From CAVTOO01 sp963736355 (GTDB taxonomy: Bacteria > Pseudomonadota > Alphaproteobacteria > Rhizobiales > Xanthobacteraceae): a stretch of 64,000 bases of DNA. Location: the NCBI GenBank assembly GCA_963736355.1, contig CAVTOO010000022.1:1-64000 (forward strand), in the 5' to 3' direction. Within the stretch, counting starts at the first letter, position 1. Every line of letters starts with the position of its first letter. The notes beneath the pieces were generated by a model. The model made no database searches. It was given only the letters and a program-made list of their open reading frames with translations, and was not told the DNA's origin. Position numbers and translations under genes: made by a program. Positions 1 through 8,206 of the stretch are shown here, piece by piece.

Positions 1-131
1 CTACGTTTCCTTTCGAACTGAGCGACTGAGCTCACCGGGGTAGTACGGAACTCGTTGGGAATCACGCCGTCGATGTACGGCTGTAGAATCTTCTCTCGGG
101 CCGTTTGGGCCAATTTGACTACTTCAGGCAT
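1..131 (-). CDS. Unrecognised protein, N-terminal 43 residues only (runs off the window)
   Basis: An ATG at 131 is preceded on the minus strand by AAGAGG at normal spacing. The frame stays open to the window edge, giving 43 residues that begin MPEVVKLAQTAREKI. I do not recognise the family. There is no signal peptide; it looks like a soluble protein rich in polar residues. It lies in the DNA left of the purH junction, which is visibly poorer in G+C (89 of the first 180 bases by my count) than the rest of the window. A phage or other mobile origin is possible but unproven. The start is well supported by the Shine-Dalgarno; function unknown. Confidence 0.45.
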   Translation of the reverse strand, partial: MPEVVKLAQTAREKILQPYIDGVIPNEFRTTPVSSVAQFERKR

Positions 132-228
132 TGTAGAAACCTCTTAGGTTGTGAGTCTTTTAGATTGAAGTCTGTGGAAGGTAGGAGCAGCACACGGGCT
201 CCCTCAGCTACACGCGCCGCAGAGTGTG

Positions 229-431
229 TTAGGCCGCCATCGCTCCGGACTTGACCACCATGCCGGTATCGTTGTCGGGGTAGCCGTAGACGCCTTGGGT
301 CTGGCTCGGTGCCGCGGCAGCCGGAGCGGAAGCGGTCAAGGTCGCGGTGCCTTGGCTGGCTTTGCGGTTCTTGAGGTACAGGCCGAGGCTGTAGCCACCA
401 GCGCCGCAAGTGCAGCTCCTACGGTGACCAT
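229..431 (-). CDS. Small unknown protein with hydrophobic N-terminus, apparently frameshifted and joined to purH
   Basis: A frame ending in TAA at 229 encodes a Gly/Ala/Ser-rich tail (GYSLGLYLKNRKASQG, then an Ala/Pro stretch, then a Tyr/Asp-rich end). Reading from ATG 431 gives a hydrophobic start (MVTVGAALAAL) in another frame. Adding one base near 398-401 would join the two into a roughly 67-residue protein with one possible membrane helix followed by a basic KNRK. The true start may be lost, because the first two codons are also the last conserved codons of purH. No family recognised. It is followed by the partial gene at 1-131 in the same direction. Confidence 0.3.
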
Positions 432-1982
432 GGCGATGCCGTGGTCGTCGGCGGCCTTGATCACTTCGTCGTCGCGCATCGAGCCGCCGGGCTGGATCAC
501 CGCCGTCGCGCCGGCCTCGATCGTCACCAGGAGACCGTCGGCGAACGGGAAGAACGCGTCGGACGCCACCACCGAGCCCTTGGTCAGCGGCTGCGGCGAG
601 CCCGAGCTCGTTGCCGCATCCTGCGCCTTGCGCGCGGCGATGCGCGCGGCATCCACGCGGCTCATTTGTCCGGCGCCGATGCCGACCGTGGCGAGATCCT
701 TGGCATAGACCAGCGTGTTGGATTTCACGTGCTTGATGATGCGGTAGGCGAAGCGCAAATCGGCCAGTTCCGCCTCGGTCGGCTTGCGCTTGGTCACGAC
801 CTTGAGCGTCATGTCGTCGATCACGGCGTTGTCGCGCGTCTGCACCAGAAGTCCGCCGGCGACGGTCTTGGCCGTCAGGCCCGCGGCGCGCGGGTCGGGC
901 AGGCCGCCGGCCAGCAGCAGGCGCAGGTTTTTCTTCGCCGCGATGATGTCCATCGCCTCGGGCGTCGCATCCGGCGCGATGATCACCTCGGTGAAGATTT
1001 GCGCGATCGCGCGCGCTGATTCTGCGTCGAGCTTGCGGTTGACGGCGACGATGCCGCCGAAGGCCGAGGTCCTGTCGCAGTCGAACGCCTTGGCATAGGC
1101 CTCGGCCAGATCCTTGCCTTCGGCCACGCCGCACGGATTGGCATGCTTGACGATGACGCAGGCGGCGGTGCGGCCGGCGTCGAACTCGCCGATGCACTCA
1201 TAGGCCGCGTCGGTGTCGTTGATGTTGTTGTAGGAGAGCTGCTTGCCCTGCACCTGTCGCGCGGTCGCGACGCCCGGCCGCTGTTCGGGGGAGCGATAGA
1301 ACGCCGCCACCTGATGCGGGTTCTCGCCATAGCGCAGCGCTTCCGCCAGATGTCCGCCGACGGCGCGATAGGCGGGCGCCGTCTCGCCGATCTGGTCGAA
1401 GAACCAGTTGGAGATCGCCGCGTCATAGGCCGCGGTGCGCGCATAGGCCTTGGCGGCGAGGCGCTTGCGCAGGCCAAGCGTGGTCGCGCCTTTGTTCGCG
1501 GCGAGTTCGTCGAGCACAGATTGATAATCGTCGGCATCCACCACCACGGCGACATCGCCATGGTTCTTGGCGGCGGCGCGGATCATCGCCGGCCCGCCGA
1601 TGTCGATGTTCTCGATGCAGTCGTCGTAGCCCGCGCCCTTCTTCACCGTCGCCTCGAACGGATAGAGATTGACGACGAGCAGATCGATCGGCGCGATGCC
1701 GTGCGCCGCCATCGCGTCGGCATGTTCCTTGTTGTCGCGGATCGCGAGCAAGCCGCCATGGACTTTCGGATGCAGCGTCTTGACGCGCCCGTCCATCATC
1801 TCGGGAAAGCCGGTCAGCTCGGAGACGTCGGTCACTTTCAGCCCGGCGTCGCTGAGCGTCTTGGCGGTGCCGCCGGTGGACACCAGCGCCACGCCATGGG
1901 CGGCGAGCGCCTTGGCGAAAGTCACGAGTCCGGTTTTGTCGGAAACGGAGAGGAGGGCGCGGGTGACGCGGCGTTCGGTCAT
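336..1982 (-). CDS. purH: Bifunctional AICAR transformylase / IMP cyclohydrolase, C-terminus replaced
   Basis: Catalyses the last two steps of IMP synthesis: formylation of AICAR with 10-formyl-THF, then ring closure. The N-terminal MGS-like cyclohydrolase domain begins at VSDKTGL, and the transformylase domain carries YGENPHQ and the KHANPCG catalytic motif. I chose ATG 1982 (MTERRVTRALL) over the upstream in-frame extension because it matches where PurH proteins begin. Conservation holds to HGIAMV at about 426. PurH normally finishes about ten residues later with FTG..RHFRH. Here the frame instead runs 30 unrelated residues to a TGA at 336. So either the chromosome is interrupted here or the contig is chimeric. 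Third gene of rsmB-heparinase-purH. Confidence 0.93.
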   Translation of the reverse strand: MTERRVTRALLSVSDKTGLVTFAKALAAHGVALVSTGGTAKTLSDAGLKVTDVSELTGFPEMMDGRVKTLHPKVHGGLLAIRDNKEHADAMAAHGIAPIDLLVVNLYPFEATVKKGAGYDDCIENIDIGGPAMIRAAAKNHGDVAVVVDADDYQSVLDELAANKGATTLGLRKRLAAKAYARTAAYDAAISNWFFDQIGETAPAYRAVGGHLAEALRYGENPHQVAAFYRSPEQRPGVATARQVQGKQLSYNNINDTDAAYECIGEFDAGRTAACVIVKHANPCGVAEGKDLAEAYAKAFDCDRTSAFGGIVAVNRKLDAESARAIAQIFTEVIIAPDATPEAMDIIAAKKNLRLLLAGGLPDPRAAGLTAKTVAGGLLVQTRDNAVIDDMTLKVVTKRKPTEAELADLRFAYRIIKHVKSNTLVYAKDLATVGIGAGQMSRVDAARIAARKAQDAATSSGSPQPLTKGSVVASDAFFPFADGLLVTIEAGATAVIQPGGSMRDDEVIKAADDHGIAMVTVGAALAALVATASACTSRTAKPAKAPRP

Positions 1983-2234
1983 GGCGGTGTCCAGGGTGTG
2001 CGGCGGAAGGCGCTTGCCGCGTAGCATGATTTGGAGGGGCAAGAAAGCACTGCGGCCCGCTTTTTACGGGGCTTCCAGAGTTGTCATTCCGGGGCTGCGC
2101 AGCTTGTCAGCGAGCGAGCCCGGGAATGGCAGGTCAATCCGACCTACTCCAGCGGCAATTCCGGCTCGCGCACTCAAGTCGGCTTTAGCCGACTTGAGCA
2201 TCGATGTGCCGGCGCGCCACGGAATGACAGCTTC
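1983..2234. repeat. Intergenic repeat block between the heparinase-like gene and purH
   Basis: About 250 bases without a gene. From 2082 to 2131 there is an imperfect inverted repeat of the gTCATTCCGGG...CCCGGGAATG class that recurs at 8061-8158. At 2173-2198 there is a perfect 12-bp inverted repeat (CTCAAGTCGGCT / AGCCGACTTGAG) with a 2-base loop. At 2143-2171 there is a 29-bp copy of the heparinase gene's 3' end, repeated at 2234-2262. The block probably forms stable RNA hairpins upstream of purH. Confidence 0.7.
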
Positions 2235-4045
2235 CTACTCCAGCGGCAATTCCGGCTCGCGCCGCGTCTGGCGCCGTGTCGAGGCGGCACTTCCGGCCGA
2301 GCGCACAAAGGCCCAGCGGATGCTCGAGGTGTCGCGCATGCGCTGGCGGATGACGATCTGGGTGATGCGGCGCGGGCCGTCGGAGCCGGCCAGGAAGACG
2401 CTGTCTTCCAGATGCACCGTGTCGTCATAGGCCTCGAAGGTCCACACTTCGCGCGCCGGCGTCATCAGCATCACGCCGTGGCCGTCGCTGAGCCGGCTCG
2501 CCTTCACGCTCGGGTGCAGATGGAAGCACACGGCATAGTCGTCGCCGGTGCCGCGCGGCGGCGCGCGGCCTTCATTGATCGAGTAAATCTTCGCCGTCGA
2601 GCCGCAGCCCGTCATGCGACAGCATCAGCACGCGGCGATGAAACACGCCGAAGGCGCGATAATAGCCGTCGTGAGAGGTGGTGAGCAGCGTGCCGCCGCC
2701 GAGCGGCTCGCGCGAAATCTCGATGTGCTGCGGGCCGGCGACGATCGGCGCGCCCTGCAGCAATCTTTTCACCGCGCCGGCCTCGACGAACTGGCACGAG
2801 GACGTGTCGTGATAGACGAGCGTGGAATGCGCGGCGGTCGAGCGCGCATGCGGTCGCCAGTTCTCGCGCGCGGTGGCCGGCGTGCCGCAATTGATGACGA
2901 TGCGGCAATTGGACGAGGACAATTCGAACGACAGTGCGCCGGCATGGGCTTCGTGGCTCAGCGCTGGCGGCGGCGGCGTGCCGGTATCCATCAGCACGGT
3001 GGCGCGGCCGGCGTCGATGCGCTGATAGCCCGAATGCGGCATGCTCGCGGTCGGCGTGCCGCGCGTATCGTCATAGGCGAGGATGGTGGCGACCAGATCG
3101 GACGGCGTCGGCCCCATGCCGTTGAACAGCGCGAAATTGCCGTCGCCGTGACGGAAGAAGCGCAGCATCGGCATCATGCGGTCGATGGCGTTGAGCAGCG
3201 CTTCCGGCGGCATCACATTGCGAGCGGCGAATGTCTGTCGCAGCGGCAGAAGGTCGAGCAGCAATTCGATCAGCGCGGCCGGATTGCGCGAGATGTGCCC
3301 GCCATCCGGCAGGATCTGGCGCGTCAGTTCGTCGGAGAGACGTCGCGCCGCATTCTTGATCTGCGGTTCCTGGCGCGCCAGGCACAGCGATGCGTAACAC
3401 AACGCGATCATCACCTGCAGCCGCGGCACGCCGTCGCCCACTTCGCGCGCCGCGCCGCGCAGCCGGCTGACTTCGCGCGTCAGCCCGCGCAGATAGCGCT
3501 TGTAGAAGCGGCCGTCGGAATCGGTCAGCACCAGCGGCGCTTGCGACAGAAACGACATCACGCGCCGCGCCAGCACTTCGGGTCGCCATGCCGTTGGCTG
3601 GCTGCGGCCCTGGCGCATCAGCCACTCGTCGACAAGCGAGCGTGCATTGGCGCGCGTGATCGCCGAAATCGGCGGCACGCAGATGACGCAGCCAGCCGAA
3701 GCCGAGCAGCGTCGATTGCCAGTCCTCGGAGGGCGGCTCGATGTCGAACGGAGAACGGTCCTGGCAGGTGACGATCTTGCCGGCGAACACGAATCGCCCG
3801 GCGTAGATTTCGGCGGCGCGCGTCGCGTCGGTGGTGCGCAGATCCTGCGGCGCGATGATGATGCGGTCGGTGCGGCCCGGCCATAGGCGACCGAGCGCAG
3901 CCGTGTTGCCCGACAGTCGCGCGAGTGTATTGCGCGCGACGCGTCCAATCAGCAGCGACGATATGCGCGTATGTGAGGCGACAGTTCCCCGCGCCATGCC
4001 CTCTCGAAATCCCGCCACGAACCAGCGTGTTCCCCACGGCATCAT
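2235..4045 (-). CDS. Heparinase II/III-like protein (two frame breaks)
   Basis: Three minus-strand frames join into one protein of about 600 residues resembling the heparinase II/III / alginate-lyase-like proteins found next to purH in Rhizobiales. The N-terminal part is an alpha/alpha-toroid-like region (e.g. DEWLMRQGRSQPTAW, SRLRGAAREVGDGVPRL). The C-terminal part is beta-rich (NCRIVINCGTP, AHSTLVYHDTSS, GYYRAFGVFHRR). The frame changes near 3675-3682 and again near 2575. Conserved sequence continues on both sides, so these look like indels rather than decay. ATG 4045 (or 4042) lies about 50 bases after the rsmB stop; a TTG at 4069 is an alternative. It probably acts on an envelope or extracellular uronic-acid polysaccharide, but the substrate is unknown. 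Confidence 0.8.
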
Positions 4046-4093
4046 AGCGAAGCCGGCGGATACGGCCAAATCGGCCGCAACATCATGCAGTTA

Positions 4094-5437
4094 TCACGAT
4101 TTGATGAGTCGGGCGGCAAAAAACCCGTCGAGCCCGCCAAGCCGGGGGTCTTCGTGCGGTAAGTGGCAGGGCAGGCTGCGCAAATCGCCTTCTTCCGTGA
4201 TCAGCTCGGACAGGCCGCCGATCTCGGAAGCGTCGATCGGCGCCCGGCGCAGCGACAAATCACCTGCAAGAAGCGCGGCAATCACATGCTCGCCCTCTTC
4301 GGGTTCCATCGAGCAGGTGCAGAACACCATCGTGCCGCCGGGCTTGAGCAATGACGACGCATGGGCCGCCAGACGCTGCTGCAATACGGTCAGCGCGGTG
4401 AGATCGGCTTCCTGCTTGAGCCAGGCAATGTCGGGATGGCGACGAAGCGTTCCGGTCGCGGCGCAGGGGGCATCGACCAGAACGCCGTCGAACAGCTCCT
4501 CGCCGCGCCATTCCGCGGCGTCGGCGGTGACGACTTCGGCGTCGATTTTCAGGCGCGTGAGATTGTCGCGCAGACGGCGCAGCCGTGCCGGCGAACGATC
4601 GACAGCGACGACATGGGCACCGGCCACGGCCAGTTGCGCCGTCTTGCCGCCGGGTGCGGCGCACAGATCTGCAATTCGCTTGCCCTTCACATCGCCGAAC
4701 AGTTTTGCCGGCAGGCTTGCTGCGGCGTCCTGCACCCACCACTCGCCCTCGGTAAAGCCCGGCAGCATCGTGATCGGTCCATGCAGCAATGTGCGCACGC
4801 TCCCGGTCGGCAGCACTTCGCCGTGCAGGCGTTGCGCCCAGGCGGCGACATTGTCCGGCTTCAAGGAAAGATCGAGCGGCGGCTCGTAGGACAGCGCACG
4901 TGCGATCGCGGCGGTTTTGTCCGCGCCGTAATGCGCGCGCCAGCGCGCCAGAAGCCAGGGCGGCAGATCGCGAATCTCTTCGTCGCTTTCGACGATCTGC
5001 TTGCCCTCGCGGGCGCAGCGCCGCAGCACCGCATTGACGAGGCCGACATGATGCGCGGATTTGCGGTCGGCCTGCACCAGGCGGACAGCCAGATCGACGG
5101 CGGCATGATCGGGCACGTCGAGCCAGAGAATCTGCGCGGCGCCGATCAGCAGCGCGCTCTCGGTGCGGGCGGCGTCGGCCGGCAATCCGCGTTCGACAAA
5201 TTTGCCGATGAGATGCCGCAGCGTGCCGAGGCGGCGCAGAGCGGTCGCGAGAATCCGGCGCATCAGGGCGCGGTCGCGGTCGCTGAGCGATTTCAGTCCG
5301 GGATGCGCGCCCGCGCCATCGAGCTGTTCGTCGAGCGGGCGTTGACGGCGCAGAACGCCTTCAAGGATGTCGGCTGCGATGCGACGCGGCGCGAGGCCAG
5401 GGGCTTCCTCTTGGGGGGCAAATCTCGGTCGTGGCAT
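4094..5437 (-). CDS. rsmB: 16S rRNA m5C967 methyltransferase (RsmB/Fmu family)
   Basis: S-adenosylmethionine-dependent rRNA cytosine-5 methyltransferase of 447 residues. Residues 1-160 form the NusB-like RNA-binding domain (LSDRDRALMRRI, VNAVLRR). The Rossmann methyltransferase domain follows, with LCAAPGGKTAQL (SAM loop), DAPCAATGTLRRHPD (first cysteine) and CTCSMEPEE (second, catalytic cysteine). Length and motif order are complete, with no frame break. It heads the minus-strand set with the heparinase-like gene and purH. The start is ATG 5437; the nearest upstream gene (5612) diverges, so the promoter should lie in 5438-5611. Confidence 0.93.
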   Translation of the reverse strand: MPRPRFAPQEEAPGLAPRRIAADILEGVLRRQRPLDEQLDGAGAHPGLKSLSDRDRALMRRILATALRRLGTLRHLIGKFVERGLPADAARTESALLIGAAQILWLDVPDHAAVDLAVRLVQADRKSAHHVGLVNAVLRRCAREGKQIVESDEEIRDLPPWLLARWRAHYGADKTAAIARALSYEPPLDLSLKPDNVAAWAQRLHGEVLPTGSVRTLLHGPITMLPGFTEGEWWVQDAAASLPAKLFGDVKGKRIADLCAAPGGKTAQLAVAGAHVVAVDRSPARLRRLRDNLTRLKIDAEVVTADAAEWRGEELFDGVLVDAPCAATGTLRRHPDIAWLKQEADLTALTVLQQRLAAHASSLLKPGGTMVFCTCSMEPEEGEHVIAALLAGDLSLRRAPIDASEIGGLSELITEEGDLRSLPCHLPHEDPRLGGLDGFFAARLIKS

Positions 5438-5611
5438 GAGAGATTAAGGTGGACTCGCGCAAGAGGAACGAAACCGCATAAGATCAGGGAATTAAGCCAT
5501 TTATAAGAACGAACAACCGCGCGGCGCGCATATTTATTCCGCGCTGTCGGCTCTCCGTCCGCACTTCGTCCGCACTTGGCCCGACCCTGTCCTGTGCGCT
5601 ATGATCATCTC

Positions 5612-5821
5612 ATGACAGACGACACCGCTCCCGCCAAGGAATCAGTTCAGGAACAAAAGATTCTTTCGCCGGCCGCGCGTCGCGCACTGGCCGAGGCCGA
5701 GGCGCGTCGTGCCGCCGCTGCGGCCGAGGCGCCGCGCCCGGTCGAGCATCAAGGGCCCAAGGGCCTGGAGCCCACGCGCTACGGCGATTGGGAACGCAAG
5801 GGCATTGTCTCGGATTTCTAG
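5612..5821 (+). CDS. DUF1674 protein, succinate dehydrogenase assembly factor 4-like
   Basis: A 69-residue protein whose C-terminus GLEPTRYGDWERKGIVSDF is the signature of DUF1674/SDHAF4. Members of that family bind flavinated SdhA and protect it before assembly into complex II. The N-terminal half is Ala/Glu/Arg-rich and probably disordered, as usual. I start at ATG 5612 (MTDDTAPAK) because the upstream 12 codons resemble no family member. It is a lone gene diverging from rsmB; no sdh genes are in the window. Confidence 0.85.
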   Translation: MTDDTAPAKESVQEQKILSPAARRALAEAEARRAAAAAEAPRPVEHQGPKGLEPTRYGDWERKGIVSDF

Positions 5822-5843
5822 GTTTCACGTCTTCGGCCTTCGT

Positions 5844-5888
5844 CCTCATCCTGAGGAGCGCCTGAAAGGCGCGTCTCGAAGGATGAGG
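5844..5888. repeat. Palindromic intergenic repeat (CCTCATCCT ... AGGATGAGG)
   Basis: A 9-bp inverted repeat (CCTCATCCT at 5844, AGGATGAGG ending 5888) encloses a second hairpin around GCGCCTGAAAGGCGC. A related element, with GAGGAGC and GTCTCGAAGG, lies at 61284-61385. This is a Rhizobiales-type dispersed repeat downstream of the DUF1674 gene. Confidence 0.7.
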
Positions 5889-5939
5889 TCAGGGCATCAT
5901 CGCATTGCCCGCGCCCCCGACTCAGCTTAACCCCGAAGC

Positions 5940-6470
5940 ATGTTCTTTTCCCCGCGCGTCACGGCATCGCGCAAGCCGAGCTTTCTGCTGCCATGGCTTC
6001 TGGTCGTGGCCATCGCTGCCGTGGCGATGCTGCGCGCCGGGCTCTGGCCGCATGATGTCCGCAATCGCACGACCGCCGAAGGCGATGCGCTCGCGCGCTC
6101 GCTCCCGGGCCGTCATCGCGTCGAGGTGGTGCAGGTCTCGGACGGAGATACGTTTCTCGCGCGCATTCGCGGCGAGGCCGGCCGCGAGACGGTGACGCGC
6201 GTGCGCCTGCGCGGCATCGACACCGCCGAGATGGAGGCGCAATGCGCCGCTGAGCGTCAGTTGGCGGAGCGCGCGCGATCCGCATTGCGCGCGTTGCTGC
6301 GCGAGGGCGATGTGACGATCACCAATGTCGGCTCGGATAGATACGGCCGTCTTCTCGCGGATGTTTCGACGCGAACGTCGATGAACTTGTCCGAAGCAAT
6401 GCTGCGCGCCGGCCATGGCCGGCGCTACGATGGCGGCCATCGCGATGGCTGGTGCGCGACGCCGGATTGA
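5940..6470 (+). CDS. Staphylococcal-nuclease-like (thermonuclease) protein, membrane-anchored or secreted
   Basis: A 176-residue SNase-family protein. Residues 14-35 form a hydrophobic segment (signal anchor or signal peptide). The nuclease fold follows with VSDGDTFLARI, RLRGIDTAE (Ca-binding Asp and catalytic Arg region) and DRYGRLLADV (second catalytic Arg/Asp). Expected activity is Ca-dependent phosphodiester cleavage in the periplasm. Many alphaproteobacterial SNase homologues have unproven activity, so the reaction is inferred from the family. The following GFA gene starts 28 bases on and may be co-transcribed. Confidence 0.85.
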   Translation: MFFSPRVTASRKPSFLLPWLLVVAIAAVAMLRAGLWPHDVRNRTTAEGDALARSLPGRHRVEVVQVSDGDTFLARIRGEAGRETVTRVRLRGIDTAEMEAQCAAERQLAERARSALRALLREGDVTITNVGSDRYGRLLADVSTRTSMNLSEAMLRAGHGRRYDGGHRDGWCATPD

Positions 6471-6498
6471 ACACCGGATTGAACAAAGGGAGCATGTC

Positions 6499-6900
6499 AT
6501 GAAGATCGACGGACAGTGCCATTGCGGCGAGATCGCTTACGAGGCGAACGTGGACGAGAACTCCGTTCGCATCTGTCATTGTTCCGATTGTCAGTCGCTC
6601 GGCGGTTCGGCCTTCCGGACCAACGTCAATACGACGGCGGGCGATTTCAAGCTTCTGCGCGGCACGCCCAGGCGCTACATCAAGACCGCCGACAGCGGCA
6701 ACCAGCGCCTTCAGGCTTTTTGTGGATCGTGCGGAACGGCGATCTACGCCAGCGCCGTCGACAATCCTCAGGTCTATTCACTCAGGATGGGGACCATCAA
6801 ACAGCGCACGATGCTGAAGCCGCGCGAGCAGATCTGGCGAAAATCCGCACTGAACTGGGTCGATTCGATTTCGGCATTGCCTGGACGCGACGGGCAATAG
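6499..6900 (+). CDS. GFA family (glutathione-dependent formaldehyde-activating enzyme-like) zinc protein
   Basis: A 133-residue CENP-V/GFA-fold protein. The zinc ligands are visible as CHCG near the start, CHCSDC about residue 33 and CGSCGT about residue 77. ATG 6499 is chosen because AAAGGGAG stands upstream and the protein then starts at MKIDGQCHCG, as in homologues. Family members bind two zinc ions; the founding enzyme condenses formaldehyde with glutathione, but most paralogues have no known substrate. No formaldehyde-oxidation genes are nearby, so the function is open. Confidence 0.85.
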   Translation: MKIDGQCHCGEIAYEANVDENSVRICHCSDCQSLGGSAFRTNVNTTAGDFKLLRGTPRRYIKTADSGNQRLQAFCGSCGTAIYASAVDNPQVYSLRMGTIKQRTMLKPREQIWRKSALNWVDSISALPGRDGQ

Positions 6901-6904
6901 TGCA

Positions 6905-6970
6905 GGCGTCGCGTCAGCGCGTGCCGACGTCGACGCGTTCATACAGATCGCGATGTCGGCGTTTTACATC
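6905..6970 (-). pseudogene. Relic of the 3' end of an L,D-transpeptidase gene
   Basis: The minus strand here matches, almost base for base, the last about 22 codons of the intact L,D-transpeptidase at 8207-8716. Both have the sequence for YNADI, then DLYERV, then VGTR. The relic has a stop in place of the Tyr codon, at least one frame change, and no upstream homology. It lies directly after the GFA stop and upstream of the barrel gene. Seen in the sequence; the interpretation is a deleted duplicate. Confidence 0.65.
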
Positions 6971-7221
6971 GGGAAGGCTGGTGCAGTGTCCCGGGATAAT
7001 TGGGCAAAGCATCGATACGGCGGTAAAAAAGTAGGGTCTGCGGCCCGATTTGTAGCGCCGCAGACACAGCTGGAACTTTTATACCGAACGGGACCTGCGA
7101 GTTCGTTCGAGCCCTGATCGATTGCGCTAGAATCCAAGACAGAGACTGGTGGCCGCGTATTTTGACGGCCTGTCCGATTGAATCGGAACTCGTCCATTTG
7201 GTGTCGTTTGGAGATTTTGTG

Positions 7222-8052
7222 ATGCGCGCAATTTTGGGCCTGATGGCCTCCGTGATGATGACGGGTTCTGCGGTTGCGGCCGACATGTCGCGACCGATGC
7301 CGGTCAAGGCGCCGCCGCTGGCGATGCCGCAGATCTGGGATGGCTGGTACGGCGGCATTCACGCCGGTTACGGCTGGAACGATCCGACCGCGACGTTCAA
7401 TCCCGCGACCTTCGCGACCGTGATCGCGGCAGCCAATCCGGGTCTGACTGTGAACGGCTCCTCCGGGCCCTTCAGCCTGGCGGTGCAGCCCGAAGGCGGC
7501 TTCGGCGGCATTCAGTTCGGCCGTAACTGGCAGAGCGGCAATCTCGTCTATGGCTTCGAGATCGACGCCTCGTTGGCGGACATCAGCGATAGCGCCGCGC
7601 GGAATTTTTCGGTTCTCGCCAGCGATCCCGACAATCTGGATTTCACCGGCACCTTCTTCCTCAGCCGCAAGATCGATGCGCTGGGTACGCTGCGCGGCCG
7701 TCTCGGCTGGGCCAACAACACGCTGTTGATCTACGGCACCGGCGGTCTCGCGGTGGGTCACGTCAAGACATCGATGGGCGTGAGCAACATCGTTGCCGCG
7801 AATCCGGCAAACTTCTCCCTGCCGCCGTCCTCGTATAATCGTTCGGTGTCGTCGACCGATACGCAGTTCGGCGCTGCGCTCGGCGCGGGTGCCGAATGGA
7901 TGTTCATGCCGCGCTGGTCGCTCAAGGGCGAGTATCAGTTCATCTGGCTCGGCGGCGGCACATCGCTCGCCTTCCCCGGCGCGTCCTTCACCGACAGCAA
8001 GGTGCAGCTGCACACCGTGCGTCTCGGCCTGAACTACAAGTTCTCGCCCTGA
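7222..8052 (+). CDS. Outer-membrane beta-barrel protein (Omp25/31, opacity-like family)
   Basis: A 276-residue protein with signal peptide MRAILGLMASVMMTGSAVA ending in Ala-Ala (cleavage about residue 20). Next comes a proline-rich linker (PMPVKAPPLAMP) and the typical WDGWYGGIHAGYGW start of the barrel. Alternating strands include YGFEIDASLAD, LGTLRGRLGWA, TGGLAVGHVKT, WSLKGEYQFIWLG and VRLGLNYKFSP at the end. It belongs to the Omp25/Omp31-like porin/adhesin barrels abundant in Rhizobiales. I use ATG 7222 for the signal peptide; the open frame extends upstream to 7162. It is flanked by intergenic sequence, so probably monocistronic. Confidence 0.88.
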   Translation: MRAILGLMASVMMTGSAVAADMSRPMPVKAPPLAMPQIWDGWYGGIHAGYGWNDPTATFNPATFATVIAAANPGLTVNGSSGPFSLAVQPEGGFGGIQFGRNWQSGNLVYGFEIDASLADISDSAARNFSVLASDPDNLDFTGTFFLSRKIDALGTLRGRLGWANNTLLIYGTGGLAVGHVKTSMGVSNIVAANPANFSLPPSSYNRSVSSTDTQFGAALGAGAEWMFMPRWSLKGEYQFIWLGGGTSLAFPGASFTDSKVQLHTVRLGLNYKFSP

Positions 8053-8060
8053 TCCTGGGT

Positions 8061-8158
8061 CGTCATTCCGGGGCGCGAGCGTGAGCGAGCGAGCCCGGAA
8101 ACTCGTGCATCAAACTCCGCGTCATTCCGGGACAACGCGAAGCGTTGGACCCGGAATC
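8061..8158. repeat. Tandem pair of CGTCATTCCGGG palindromic repeats
   Basis: Two copies of an imperfect inverted repeat (CGTCATTCCGG at 8061 with AGCCCGGAA near 8098; GTCATTCCGGGAC at 8120 with GACCCGGAATCC ending 8159) lie in the convergent gap between the barrel gene and the L,D-transpeptidase. They could act as bidirectional RNA hairpin terminators. The same class occurs at 2082-2131. Confidence 0.75.
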
Positions 8159-8206
8159 CATACTCCCGGTCTTCGTTGACGTTCTCGGAAGGAGTCGAGC
8201 TGCGAC

